A stretch of DNA of 64,000 nucleotides from Tabrizicola_A sp964393035 (GTDB lineage Bacteria > Pseudomonadota > Alphaproteobacteria > Rhodobacterales > Rhodobacteraceae): contig CAYMRX010000005.1 in assembly GCA_964393035.1 (NCBI GenBank), positions 1 to 64,000 of the forward strand, read 5' to 3'. Both the position numbers and the translations under genes were made by a program. Below the pieces are notes generated by a model that did not search any database, was not told the DNA's origin, and was given only the letters and a program-made list of their open reading frames with translations. The first letter of the stretch is position 1; every line of letters starts with the position of its first letter. Of this stretch, positions 16,414 to 26,000 are shown one piece after another.

Positions 16414-17109
16414 ATGTCTGACGTCCTGAGTGCCGAAAGCTTCCTCCTGCCTGCCGGGCCTTTTGCGCCCGCCGAACGGGCGGCGGTCTACCGCGCCATC
16501 CATTCGCGCCGCGATGTGCGCAGCCAGTTCACCCCGCGCCCGATTGACGAAGACACCCTGCGCCGTCTGCTGACCGCCGCGCATCACGCGCCCTCGGTTG
16601 GCCTGTCGCAGCCGTGGAATTTCATCGTCATTCGCTCGGATCAGGTAAAGGCCAAGGCGCAGGCCGCCTTTGCCCGCGCAAATGCCGAGGCCTGCGCGAT
16701 GTTTCCCGGCGCGCAACGTCCGCTTTATTCGGCGCTGAAGCTGGAGGGCATTTGCCAAGCCCCGGTCAACCTGTGCATCACCTGTGACCATACGCGCGGC
16801 GGGCCGGTGGTCTTGGGGCGCACGCATCAGCCCGAGATGGATCTGTTCTCGACCGTTTGCGCGGTGCAGAACCTCTGGCTTGCCGCGCGGGCCGAAGGCA
16901 TTGGCGTCGGCTGGGTCAGCATCTTTCACCGCGAAGACCTGCGCGACATTCTGGGCCTGCCAGAGCATGTGAGCCCGGTTGCATGGCTTTGCCTTGGCCA
17001 TGTCGATGAACTTTATTCCGAACCTGAGTTGCAGGCCAAAGGCTGGGCGCGGCGGATGCCGCTCGACGATCTGATCTACCACGAAAGCTGGGGCCAGCAT
17101 GCGGGCTGA
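16414..17109 (+). CDS. bluB: 5,6-dimethylbenzimidazole synthase
   Basis: 231-residue nitroreductase-fold enzyme that fragments reduced FMN with O2 to give DMB, the lower ligand of cobalamin. AIHSRRDVRSQFTPRPI, AAHHAPSVGLSQPWNFIVI, HQPEMDLFSTVCAVQNLWLA and EGIGVGWVSIF are BluB hallmarks. First gene after riboswitch 2; its end overlaps pduX by 11 bp. Its presence indicates aerobic DMB formation. Confidence 0.95.
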   Translation: MSDVLSAESFLLPAGPFAPAERAAVYRAIHSRRDVRSQFTPRPIDEDTLRRLLTAAHHAPSVGLSQPWNFIVIRSDQVKAKAQAAFARANAEACAMFPGAQRPLYSALKLEGICQAPVNLCITCDHTRGGPVVLGRTHQPEMDLFSTVCAVQNLWLAARAEGIGVGWVSIFHREDLRDILGLPEHVSPVAWLCLGHVDELYSEPELQAKGWARRMPLDDLIYHESWGQHAG

Positions 17110-17905
17110 CGGCCCGATCTTCCTGCCCTGCCATTTCGGAGAATGGTTGCAGGGCAGGCTCGGGCCGGATGGTCCCTTGGCGCTGGTGACGCTGGTGCCG
17201 CAAGGGGTTGCGCTTGCCGCATGGCACCGCCCCGCGCGGGGGCTTTTCAGCCATGCGATTGGCCATGGCGCACTGTCGCCCGCCGTTTTGGCGCGCTTTG
17301 GCCGCAGGCTTGGCGGCAAGCCCCAGGGGCGCGTCCTGCTGCGCCTGCCCTATCCGCCGGGGATGGGCACCGGCATGTCCACGGCCGGGCTTTTGGCGGT
17401 GGCGGGCGCGGGTTACACGCCCGAAACCTTGGCGCGGGCCTGCATTGCGGCCGAAGGCGCAAGCGATCCCTTGATGTTCGCGGCACCCGCACGGCGGCTG
17501 TGGGCGCCGCGTGAAGGCCGGGTGCTGGGCGGGCTTTTGCCCCCGCAACCCCGTGCGCATCTTCTCGCCGGTTTCTGGGGGCCACCGCGCCCGACCCGTG
17601 CTGGCGATCAGGATTACGATGATATTTCCGAACTGGTCGCGGCGTGGCGGTCCGGCGGCGATCTCGCCCATCGTGCCGCGCTTGCCAGCGAAAGCGCGCG
17701 GGCCTGCATTGCCCGGCGCGGCCCTTTGGGCGATCCGACCGAGGTGCTGGCGCGCGATCTTGGCGCGCTCGGCTGGGCGATTTCACATTCCGGTGCGGCC
17801 CGCGCCCTGATCTTCGCGCCGGGGCAGGTTCCGGCGCATGGCGTGGCGGCCCTGCGCGAAGCGGGCTTGCGCGGGGTTCACAGGCTGGCTACCTGCGGCG
17901 GGTAA
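17099..17905 (+). CDS. pduX: L-threonine kinase-like GHMP protein
   Basis: 268 residues. PCHFGEWLQGRLG resembles the N-terminal PGTCGELVQG motif of PduX, and the GHMP ATP-binding loop reads PYPPGMGTGMSTAG (about 83-96). PduX makes L-threonine-O-3-phosphate, which CobC (CobD in Salmonella), the next gene, decarboxylates to aminopropanol phosphate for the nucleotide-loop arm. The adjacency fits that role. It starts inside the end of bluB. Confidence 0.82.
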   Translation: MRADGPIFLPCHFGEWLQGRLGPDGPLALVTLVPQGVALAAWHRPARGLFSHAIGHGALSPAVLARFGRRLGGKPQGRVLLRLPYPPGMGTGMSTAGLLAVAGAGYTPETLARACIAAEGASDPLMFAAPARRLWAPREGRVLGGLLPPQPRAHLLAGFWGPPRPTRAGDQDYDDISELVAAWRSGGDLAHRAALASESARACIARRGPLGDPTEVLARDLGALGWAISHSGAARALIFAPGQVPAHGVAALREAGLRGVHRLATCGG

Positions 17906-17919
17906 ATCAGGGGGACAGC

Positions 17920-18891
17920 ATGCGCGATCACGGCGGCAATCTCGATCAGGCTATGGCGTGTTACGGCGCGGGCGACTGGATCGACCTGTCGACAGGGATC
18001 AACCGCCGCCCTTGGCCTTTGCCCGCGCTCTCCGCCGCCGCTTGGCGCAACCTGCCGACCAAGGCGGCGCAAGCGGCTTTGGTGGCCGAAGCCGCCGCAA
18101 GCTGGGGTGCGGCCGCCGGGGTGGCAGGCCTTGCGCTGGGCGGCGCGCAAGCCGCGATCCAACTGGTGCCGCGTCTGCGCCCCAAGGGCCGCGCGGTGGT
18201 GCTTGGCCCGACCTATAACGAACACGCCGCCTGCCTGATTGCCGAGGGCTGGCAGGTTCGCACCGCCACTGATCCGGCCGATCTGGTCGGGGCCGATCTT
18301 GCGATCATCGTCAATCCGAACAACCCGGATGGCCGGCATTTTGCGCCCGAGGCGCTTTTGGCGCTGGTCGGTCGTGTCGGTCTTCTGGTGGTCGATGAAA
18401 GCTTTGGCGATGTGACGCCCGAGCTGTCGCTTTTGCCCCATGCGGCGCGCGCGGGGCTATTGGTGCTGCGCTCTTTCGGCAAATTCTACGGGCTGGCCGG
18501 AGTGCGTCTGGGCTTTGCTTTTGGTGCGGAGGCCGACATCGACGCTTTGTCGCGGATGAGCGGGCCTTGGCCTGTTTCCGGCCCCGCCATCGAAATCGGC
18601 ACCCGCGCGCTGGCCGATCAGGCATGGGCAGAGGCGATGCGCGCCCAGCTTGCCGCCGACGCCGCCCGCGCCGACGCGCTGGCGCAGCGCGCGGGCTGGC
18701 AGCTTGTCGGCGGGTCGGATCTCTTTCGGCTCTATGACACCGGCAATGCCAAGGCTGCGCAAGATCAACTCGCCCGCCACCAGATCTGGAGCCGGATCTT
18801 CCCATGGTCGCAGACGCTGTTGCGGCTTGGCCTGCCGGGGCCAGAGCCGGAATGGCAGCGGCTGGAAGCGGCGCTTACGCCAAAGCCTTAA
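17920..18891 (+). CDS. cobC: Threonine-phosphate decarboxylase
   Basis: 323-residue PLP aminotransferase-fold enzyme. IDLSTGINRRPWPLP is the family N-terminus, IIVNPNNPDGR and LVVDESFGD bind the cofactor, and the PLP lysine lies in LRSFGKFYGLAGVRLGF. It supplies (R)-1-amino-2-propanol phosphate. The ATG at 17920 follows AGGGGGAC. Its stop codon overlaps that of the convergent cobQ, so the two operons meet end to end with no spacer. Confidence 0.92.
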   Translation: MRDHGGNLDQAMACYGAGDWIDLSTGINRRPWPLPALSAAAWRNLPTKAAQAALVAEAAASWGAAAGVAGLALGGAQAAIQLVPRLRPKGRAVVLGPTYNEHAACLIAEGWQVRTATDPADLVGADLAIIVNPNNPDGRHFAPEALLALVGRVGLLVVDESFGDVTPELSLLPHAARAGLLVLRSFGKFYGLAGVRLGFAFGAEADIDALSRMSGPWPVSGPAIEIGTRALADQAWAEAMRAQLAADAARADALAQRAGWQLVGGSDLFRLYDTGNAKAAQDQLARHQIWSRIFPWSQTLLRLGLPGPEPEWQRLEAALTPKP

Positions 18892-20333
18892 CGCGCCAGC
18901 GCCAGCAGGCCCGGCACATCAAGATGCGCCTCCAGATGATCGGCCAGCGCGTCCAGCACCGCCTCGATCCCGGCACCATGCTGGCGCGGGGCGGCCTGAA
19001 TGCCAAGGCCCGCCAGATAGGCCGCGCGGAAAGCATCCATATGGAACAGCCCGTGCAGATAGCTGCCCACCACCCGACCATCGGCCCGGATCGCGCCCTC
19101 GGGTCTGCCTTCCACCATGGCGAAGGGCCGTGCGCAATCGGCACCTTGGCTGCGGCCGATGTGGATCTCATAACCCTCAACCGGCAGGCCGCTGGCGACA
19201 TGGGTCGCCCTGACGCGCGACAGCCGCTTGTCCGGTGTCATCACGGTTTCAATGTCGAGATGCCCTAGCCCCGCCGTCTCTCCGGCCGGGCCTTCGATCC
19301 CCTCGGGGTCTGAAACGCACTGCCCCAGCATCTGATAGCCGCCGCAAATGCCCAAGACATGCCCGCCGCGCCGCAGATGGGCGGTAAGGTCAATGTCCCA
19401 GCCTTGGGCGCGCAGGAACGCCAGATCGCCGCGGGTGGATTTCGACCCCGGCAGAATGACCAGCCGCGCATCGCCCGGAATGGCCTCGCCCGCGCGCACC
19501 ATGACGAGATTGACGCCCGGTTCGGCTTTCAAGGGATCCAGATCGTCGAAATTGGCAATGCGGGACAGGGTCAGACAGGCGATGGTAATGCCGTTCCCGC
19601 GCGGGCCAGAGGCGATGTCCAGGGCATCCTCCGCCGGCAAGAGATGCGCCTGCGGAAACCACGGCAGCACGCCGAAACCGCGCCAGCCGGTATGGGCCTC
19701 GATCAGACGGTAGCCGTCGTCAAACAGCCGCGGATCACCACGGAATTTGTTGACGAGAAACCCCGCCACCATGGCTGCGTCGGCCGGATCAATCACCGCC
19801 TTGGTGCCAACCACCTGCGCGATCACGCCGCCACGGTCAATGTCGCCCGCCAGCACGACCGGCACATCGGCGGCGCGGGCAAAGCCCATGTTGGCAATGT
19901 CGCCCGCGCGCAGGTTGACCTCGGCCGGGCTGCCAGCCCCTTCCACGATCACCAGATCATAGGCCGACTTCAACCGCTGAAAACTTTCCAGCACGGCCCC
20001 CATCAACTGCGGCTTCAAGGCGGCATAATCCCGCGCCCGCGCCGTGGTCAGCCGCTTGCCCTGTACGATCACCTGCGCGCCGATGTCGGATTCGGGCTTC
20101 AGCAGAACCGGGTTCATGTCCGTCATCGGCTCCAGCCCGCAGGCCAAGGCCTGCAAGGCCTGCGCCCGCCCGATCTCACCGCCATCCGCCGTCACGGCGG
20201 CATTGTTAGACATGTTCTGCGGCTTGAAGGGCGCGACCGACAGCCCCCGCCGCCGGGCGGCCCGGGCCAGACCGGCCACCAGCATCGACTTGCCAACGTT
20301 CGACCCGCACCCCTGGATCATCAGCGCCTTCAT
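18888..20333 (-). CDS. cobQ: Cobyric acid synthase
   Basis: 481-residue glutamine-dependent amidase acting on adenosylcobyrinic a,c-diamide. The N-terminal dethiobiotin-synthetase-like ATPase begins MKALMIQGCGSNVGKSMLVAG with FKPQNMSNNAAV and VIVEGAGSPAEVNL. The C-terminal class I amidotransferase has the nucleophilic Cys in VLGICGGYQMLG and a late His in GSYLHGLFH. The ATG at 20333 fits the family; 41 more codons are open upstream. It converges on cobC and follows cobO on the minus strand, separated by a 277-bp spacer with a large inverted repeat. Confidence 0.95.
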   Translation of the reverse strand: MKALMIQGCGSNVGKSMLVAGLARAARRRGLSVAPFKPQNMSNNAAVTADGGEIGRAQALQALACGLEPMTDMNPVLLKPESDIGAQVIVQGKRLTTARARDYAALKPQLMGAVLESFQRLKSAYDLVIVEGAGSPAEVNLRAGDIANMGFARAADVPVVLAGDIDRGGVIAQVVGTKAVIDPADAAMVAGFLVNKFRGDPRLFDDGYRLIEAHTGWRGFGVLPWFPQAHLLPAEDALDIASGPRGNGITIACLTLSRIANFDDLDPLKAEPGVNLVMVRAGEAIPGDARLVILPGSKSTRGDLAFLRAQGWDIDLTAHLRRGGHVLGICGGYQMLGQCVSDPEGIEGPAGETAGLGHLDIETVMTPDKRLSRVRATHVASGLPVEGYEIHIGRSQGADCARPFAMVEGRPEGAIRADGRVVGSYLHGLFHMDAFRAAYLAGLGIQAAPRQHGAGIEAVLDALADHLEAHLDVPGLLALAR

Positions 20334-20362
20334 GATCCCCCCTCTGCGCGGCGGACAGGGCG

Positions 20363-20586
20363 GGAGCCTCCGGCGGGGATATTTGCCGCCAAGATAAAGG
20401 CCGGGTGCAGGAAGGTTGGGCTCAAGGTCGGCAGCCGCGCCTCGGGCCGTTTGCACGGGGGAGACGCGGCGCCTTTACCTTGGACGGTCATCGGGATCCC
20501 TCCCTGTACCGTGGGCCAAGATTGACAGGAAAAGGTTAAGAAACCCTTGCCTTTATCTTGGTGAAAATATCCCCGCCGGAGGCTCC
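20363..20586. repeat. Inverted pair of a GC-rich GGGGATATTT repeat
   Basis: Copy A at 20363-20400 and an inverted copy B at 20550-20586 share GGAGCCTCCGGCGGGGATAT and AAGATAAAGG at their ends, and differ only in a short central stretch with one base of length difference. Copy A lies 30 bp upstream of cobQ and copy B 24 bp after the cobO stop. The pair could fold into a long-range stem. Similar words are, from memory, common between genes in Rhodobacteraceae. Confidence 0.75.
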
Positions 20587-20610
20587 GACAGGTGCGGCAG
20601 CGCCGCCGCA

Positions 20611-21264
20611 TCAGAACTCCACCCCCGGCTGGCCCTTGATGCCCGAGCGGAAGGGATGTTTCAGAAGGGTCATCTCGGTGGCGAGATCTGCCGCCTCGAT
20701 CAGCGCCTCCTTGGCGTTGCGGCCGGTCAGGCAGACATGGGTCAAAGGCGGCTTTTCGTCGCGCAGGAAGGTCAGCACCTCGTCGATATCCAGATAATCA
20801 TAACGCAGCGCGATGTTGATTTCGTCCAAAAGGACAAAGCGGATCGACGGGTCGCGGATCAGCTCCTTGGCCTTTTTCCAGCCGGCGCGGGCGGCGGCGA
20901 TGTCGCGGGTCTTGTCCTGGGTTTCCCAGGTGAAACCTTCGCCCATGGCGTGGAACTGGCACAGATCGCCGAAATGCCCCTCGATCAGGCGACGTTCGCC
21001 GGTGTCCCAGGCGCCTTTGATGAACTGCACCACGGCGCAGGGCATGTCATGCGCGATGCAGCGCAGGATCATGCCGAAGCCGGAGGAGGATTTGCCTTTG
21101 CCCGCGCCGGTATGGACGATGATCAGCCCCTTTTCCCCCGACTTGCCGGCCATGATCTTGTCGCGGGCGGCTTTCTTCTTGGCCATCTTGGCGGCGTGGC
21201 GGGCGAGATCTTCTTCCGGGGACGCAGCTGGAGTCTCTGGGGTCATGTCGTTTGTTGTGACCAT
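20611..21264 (-). CDS. cobO: Cob(I)yrinic acid a,c-diamide adenosyltransferase
   Basis: 217 residues of the CobO/BtuR family. P-loop HTGAGKGKSSSGFGM (about 52-66), then AVVQFIKGAWDTGERRLIE, VLLDEINIALRY and HVCLTGRNA. It attaches the adenosyl group to the corrin cobalt. The ATG at 21264 follows AGGAGAAGGAAACG; an ATG six codons later is possible. It is divergent from the DUF1636-cobW operon, and the riboswitch-containing spacer separates them. Confidence 0.94.
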   Translation of the reverse strand: MVTTNDMTPETPAASPEEDLARHAAKMAKKKAARDKIMAGKSGEKGLIIVHTGAGKGKSSSGFGMILRCIAHDMPCAVVQFIKGAWDTGERRLIEGHFGDLCQFHAMGEGFTWETQDKTRDIAAARAGWKKAKELIRDPSIRFVLLDEINIALRYDYLDIDEVLTFLRDEKPPLTHVCLTGRNAKEALIEAADLATEMTLLKHPFRSGIKGQPGVEF

Positions 21265-21319
21265 CGGGACGTTTCCTTCTCCTTGACAGCGCCGACTTTG
21301 TGCCACAGGAGAGGGGCAT

Positions 21320-21533
21320 AGGCGCTGGTGTCTGTCTTAGGGCAGGCCAAGAGGGAATGCGACCGGAATTGCGACGTGTTTCGTCGTGGCGCCGAAGTGC
21401 AGCCGCCCCCGCGACCGTGACCGGAAAGGTCTGTTCAGTGCCACTGGCCGCAAGGTTCGGGAAGGCGGGCAGAGCGCCGGGGCAGGGCTTCGCCCGCTGG
21501 CCCCGATATCCGCAAGCCGGGAGACCTGCCAGA
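21320..21533 (+). ncRNA. Cobalamin riboswitch 3 (DUF1636-cobW-cobN operon)
   Basis: It contains GCCGCCCCCGCGACCGTGAC, CAGTGCCACTGGCCGCAAGG, GGGAAGGCGGGC, a long variable stem (21475-21505) and the B12 box GCAAGCCGGGAGACCTGCC (21512-21530). Together with its upstream GGGAATGCGACCGG region it fills most of the 373-bp gap between cobO and the DUF1636 gene. It lies in the sense orientation of the large plus-strand cob operon. Confidence 0.9.
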
Positions 21534-21637
21534 GCCGGAGCTGAAATGTGCGGACGGGGTGTTCCGTGACCTTCGGATATTGGGTCCAATCTGCCCAAGC
21601 CGTCGGACATTCCCCTTGCGTATCACCTGGAGGGGCC

Positions 21638-21994
21638 ATGGCCACCGTTTTGCATGTCTGCACCACCTGCCGCGCCGGCCAACCGGTGCCCGAGGGGGAT
21701 ATTTGCCCCGGCAAGCGGTTGCATGACAGCCTTGTGACCGCAGGGGCCCCCGAAGGCGTCAGCATCCGCGCCGTGGAATGTCTGTCGGCCTGCGATCATG
21801 GCTGTTCCGTTGCCTTGTCCAAGCCCGGCAGTTGGTCTTATGTCTATGGCCGCATGACCGAGGCTGACACCGCTGAAATCCTGCGCGGGGCCGGGCTTTA
21901 TGCTGCTACTGCCGATGGTCTTGTGCCCTGGCGCGACCGCCCTGTGATCTTCCGCAAGCAAAGTCTTGCCCGAATTCCCCCGATGGAGATTTGA
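21638..21994 (+). CDS. DUF1636 family protein (copy 1)
   Basis: 118 residues. It has a CxxC at the start (HVCTTCRAGQPV), a further Cys in GDICPGK and a C-rich ECLSACDHGCSVAL, the DUF1636 pattern, so a metal or Fe-S site is plausible. The ATG at 21638 follows CTGGAGGGG. It is the first gene after riboswitch 3 and abuts cobW. A second copy closes the same gene run at 34646. The function is unknown; association with cobW suggests cobalt or corrinoid handling. Confidence 0.8.
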   Translation: MATVLHVCTTCRAGQPVPEGDICPGKRLHDSLVTAGAPEGVSIRAVECLSACDHGCSVALSKPGSWSYVYGRMTEADTAEILRGAGLYAATADGLVPWRDRPVIFRKQSLARIPPMEI

Positions 21995-23029
21995 ATGACC
22001 GATCTGACCAAGATTCCCGTGACCGTCATCACCGGCTTTCTGGGCGCGGGGAAAACCACGCTCATCCGCCACCTGATGCAGAACCCGCAAGGCAAGCGGC
22101 TGGCCATTCTGGTCAATGAATTTGGCACCGTGGGTGTCGATGGCGATATCCTGAAGTCCTGCGCCGATGCCAATTGCCCGGTGGAAAACATTGTCGAACT
22201 GGCCAATGGCTGCATCTGCTGCACCGTGGCCGATGATTTCATCCCGACGATCGAGGCGCTGATGGCGATGCCAGAGCGCCCCGATCACATCCTGATCGAA
22301 ACCTCGGGTCTGGCGCTGCCGAAGCCTTTGCTCAAGGCCTTTGACTGGCCCGCGATCCGTTCGCGCATCACGGTCGACGGGGTTGTCGCGCTGGCCGATG
22401 CCGAGGCGGTGGCGGCGGGCCGGTTTGCCCCCGATGTGGCGGCTGTTGATGCGCAGCGCGCCGCTGATGACAGTCTGGACCATGAAACGCCCCTGTCCGA
22501 GGTGTTCGAAGACCAGATCGCCTGTGCCGACATCATCCTTTTGACCAAGGCCGATCTGGCGGGCGATGCCGGTCTGGCCGCTGCCCGTTCGGTGATCGAG
22601 GCGGAGTTGCCGCGCAAGCTGCCGATCCTGCCGGTCACCGATGGCACCATTGACCCCCGCGTCATTCTGGGCCTGAACGCAGCCGCCGAGGATGATCTTG
22701 CCGCGCGCCCCAGCCACCATGATGGTCATGACGACCACGAGCATGACGATTTTGAAAGCGTTGTGATCGACCTGCCCGAGGTTGGCGACGTCGAGGATCT
22801 GGTCGCCCGCATCCAGCGCCTTGCACGCGAGCAGCATATCCTGCGCGTCAAAGGCTATATTGCGGTGCAGGGCAAGCCGATGCGCCTTTTGGTGCAGGCT
22901 GTGGGTGAGCGGGTGCGCCATCAGTTTGACCGCCCTTGGGGTGCCTCGTCCCGGCAGTCGCAACTGGTGGTAATCGCCGAGCATCACGTCATCAATGAGG
23001 CCGCAATCCGCGCGGTTCTGGGGGCATAA
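21995..23029 (+). CDS. cobW: Cobalamin biosynthesis GTPase/metallochaperone
   Basis: 344-residue COG0523 G3E GTPase. Walker A GFLGAGKTT (about 14-22), the metal-binding CxCC motif in NGCICCTV, LIETSGLALP, base-specificity TKAD, and a His/Asp-rich insert (HHDGHDDHEHDD, about 240-251). The CobW C-terminal domain follows (ILRVKGYIAVQGKPMRLLVQ). Proposed to deliver Co2+ to the cobaltochelatase; it lies directly upstream of cobN. The start immediately follows the DUF1636 stop. Confidence 0.95.
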   Translation: MTDLTKIPVTVITGFLGAGKTTLIRHLMQNPQGKRLAILVNEFGTVGVDGDILKSCADANCPVENIVELANGCICCTVADDFIPTIEALMAMPERPDHILIETSGLALPKPLLKAFDWPAIRSRITVDGVVALADAEAVAAGRFAPDVAAVDAQRAADDSLDHETPLSEVFEDQIACADIILLTKADLAGDAGLAAARSVIEAELPRKLPILPVTDGTIDPRVILGLNAAAEDDLAARPSHHDGHDDHEHDDFESVVIDLPEVGDVEDLVARIQRLAREQHILRVKGYIAVQGKPMRLLVQAVGERVRHQFDRPWGASSRQSQLVVIAEHHVINEAAIRAVLGA

Positions 23030-23038
23030 GACGACCCG

Positions 23039-26000
23039 ATGCACGTTGTCTTCCGCGAAACCCAAGGCCTGGAGGCCGCCGAGGCGCCCTATGATCCCGC
23101 GCAGGATCCGGGCGATTTGGTGGTCTTGTCCTTTTCGGACAGTGATCTTGGGGCTTTTGCGGCGGGCTGGCATCGGGGCGCGGGCAAATTGCCCTCGCTT
23201 CGGCTGCAAAACATTGTGGCGCTGAAGCATCCCATTTCGGTCGATACCTATGTTGAACGGACGCTTGCCGGGGCGAAGGCCATCCTGATCCGCCTGATCG
23301 GCGGCGAGGCCTATTGGCCCTATGGCATTGCCTCGGTGCAGGATCTGGCCCGGCGCAAGGGCATTGCGCTGGCGGTTCTACCGGCCGATGGGCGGCCTGA
23401 TCCGGGGCTGGATGCGGTGTCGACGCTGCCGGTTTCAACCCTGCGGCGGTTGCAGGCGCTTTGCGATACCGGTGGCGCGGTGGCCGCACAGGCCGCTTTG
23501 GCGCAGCTTGCGCTGGCGGCGGGGCTTTATGCCGGGCCGGTGCCGGGCGACAAGCGCCTGCCCGATATGGGGTTTTATGATCCCAATCAGGGGGTGATCG
23601 CGGCCCCGCCAACCGAACCGCATGTTCTGGTCAGCTTTTACCGCAGTTATCTGACCGCAGCCGACACCGATCCGGTTGATGCGCTTATCCGGGCTTTTCG
23701 GGCCGAGGGCATCGCCGCCTGCGGCGTCTTTGCCGCCTCGCTGAAAGCGCCCGGTTTTGCCGATTGGCTGCATCCCCATCTGGCGGCCAACCCGCCGCTT
23801 GCCGTGGTCAATGCCACCGCCTTTTCGGCGCGGGGCGAGGATGGGGCGACGCCCTTTGACGCGGCCGGTTGCCCGGTGTTTCAGGTGGCGCTTTCCACCG
23901 CCCGACGCCGCGATTGGGCTTCGTCCGATCGGGGGTTGTCGCCGGCCGATCTGGCGATGCATGTCGTGCTGCCCGAAGTGGACGGGCGGCTCTTTGCCGG
24001 GCTTGTGTCGTTCAAATCCCCCGGCGCGCGGGACGAGGCGCTGCAATTTTCGCGCTTTGCCCATCGCGCCGATCCGGCCCGTGTGGCGGCCGTTGTGGCG
24101 CGGGTGAAGGGCTGGCTGCGGCTGGCCGCAACACCGCGTGAGGTGCGGCGGCTTGCGGTGGTTCTGTCCACCTATCCGGGGCGCGGCTGGCAGATGGCCC
24201 ATGCCGTTGGTCTTGATGCGCTGGCCTCGACCGAGGCGCTTTTGGCCGATCTGGCGGCAGCGGGCTACCGGGCGGATTGTGCCGCACTTGCCCCGGCCCT
24301 GACGCAGGAAAAGCTGGACTGGCCGCTGGCGGCCTATCATGCGGCGCTGGGGCGCCTGCCCGAAAAGCTGCGTCAAGACCTGCATGCCGCCTGGGGCGCA
24401 CCCGAGGATGACCCGGCCTGCGACGGCGGCATGTTCCGCTTTGCCGCCCTGTGGCGGGGAAATGTTCTGGTCGCCTTGCAGCCCGAACGCGGCGAGGTTG
24501 CTGCCCGCGACGGGGAGTATCACGATCTCGCCCGCGTGCCGCGCCATGGCTATGTCGCCTTTTACCTGATGGTGCAGGCGCTTGGGCTTCAGGCGCTGGT
24601 GCATATGGGGGCGCATGGCACCTTGGAATGGTTGCCGGGCAAATCCGTTGCCCTGTCTGGCACCTGCTGGCCCGAGGCTTTGGCGGGTGACCTGCCGGTG
24701 ATCTATCCCTTTATCGTCAATGACCCCGGCGAGGCGGCGCAGGCCAAGCGCCGCATCGGGGCGCTGACGCTGGGCCATTTGCCGCCGCCCCTGCGCGCGG
24801 CCGCCTTGCCCGAAGGGTTGCACCGGCTGGAGCGGCTTTTGGACGAATATTCCACCGCCGACGGGCTGGACCCGGCCCGGCGCGACCGGCTGATCGCGGC
24901 GGTCCGCACCGAGGCGCAAGCTGCCGGCGTCGAGGATGATCTGGGCCTGCCGCCGGGGGCCAGTGCCGCCGAGGCGATCACCCGGATTGACCGTTTCGTC
25001 TGTGATATCAAGGAAAGCCAATACGGCGAAGGGCTGCATGTCTTTGGCCGCGGCGCCTGCGGGACCGAAGAACGCGCGGGGCTGCTGGCCGCACTGGATG
25101 GCAAGCGCGTCGCGGCGGGGCCGTCGGGCAGCCCGGCGCGCGGGCGGTCCGATGTGCTGCCGACCGGGCGCAACCTTTACGCGGTTGACCCCCGCGCCGT
25201 GCCAAGCCGGGCCGCCCATGCCCAGGGCGTGAAGCTGGCCGAAGAATTGCTGCGCAAGGCCTTGCAGGATCAGGGCGACTGGCCGCAGGGTCTGGTGGTG
25301 GATCTTTGGGGCAGCGCCACCATGCGCACGGCGGGCGAGGAGTTTGCCATGGCGTTGCATCTTGCGGGCCTTGCGCCGGTCTGGGATGCGGCTTCGGGCC
25401 GCGTCTCGGGGGTGGAGGTGGTGCCGCTGACGCTTTTGGGCCGCCCGCGCATTGATGTGACCTTGCGGGTGTCGGGCCTGTTTCGCGATGTGTTTCCGGG
25501 GCTGGCGACGCTGTTTGAAACCGGGGCGGCCATGCTGGCTGATCGCGAGGAAACCGCCGCCGACAACCCCTATGTCACCCGTGCCGCGCGGGTGTTCGGG
25601 CCAAAGCCGGGGCAATATGGCCTTGGCATGGGCGTCTCGATGGATGAATTCACGCCCGAGGCGCGGGCGGTGGCGGGCGAGGCCTGGCTTGCCGCCTCAT
25701 CCTGGGCGATTGGCGTTGATGGCCAGTCGCGCGATGATCGGGCCGGGCTTGAGGCGCGGCTGAAAGCCGCCGACAGTTTTGTCCACGCGCAGGATCTGCC
25801 CGAAAGCGATGTGCTGCTTGCGGGCGATTATGCCGCGCATGAGGCGGGGTTTGCCGCCGCCTTGGCGCGGCTTGGGGCGGCGAAGCCTGCGCTTTACCAT
25901 CTGGATGCCACCCAACCCGACCGCCCCCGCGCCCGCAGCCTGCCCGAGGAGATTGCCCGCGTGGTGCGCGCCCGTGCCGCCAATCCGGCTTGGGCCGATG

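Noticed and set aside
21690..21720. A GGGGGATATTTGCCCCGGCAAG word resembling the intergenic repeat near cobQ
   Set aside because: It lies in frame inside the DUF1636 gene (EGDICPGK) and matches only the core, so it is most simply coding sequence.
23435..25615. A 726-codon minus-strand frame inside cobN
   Set aside because: Antisense to a complete, well-conserved cobN; arginine/glycine/histidine-rich translation without motifs.
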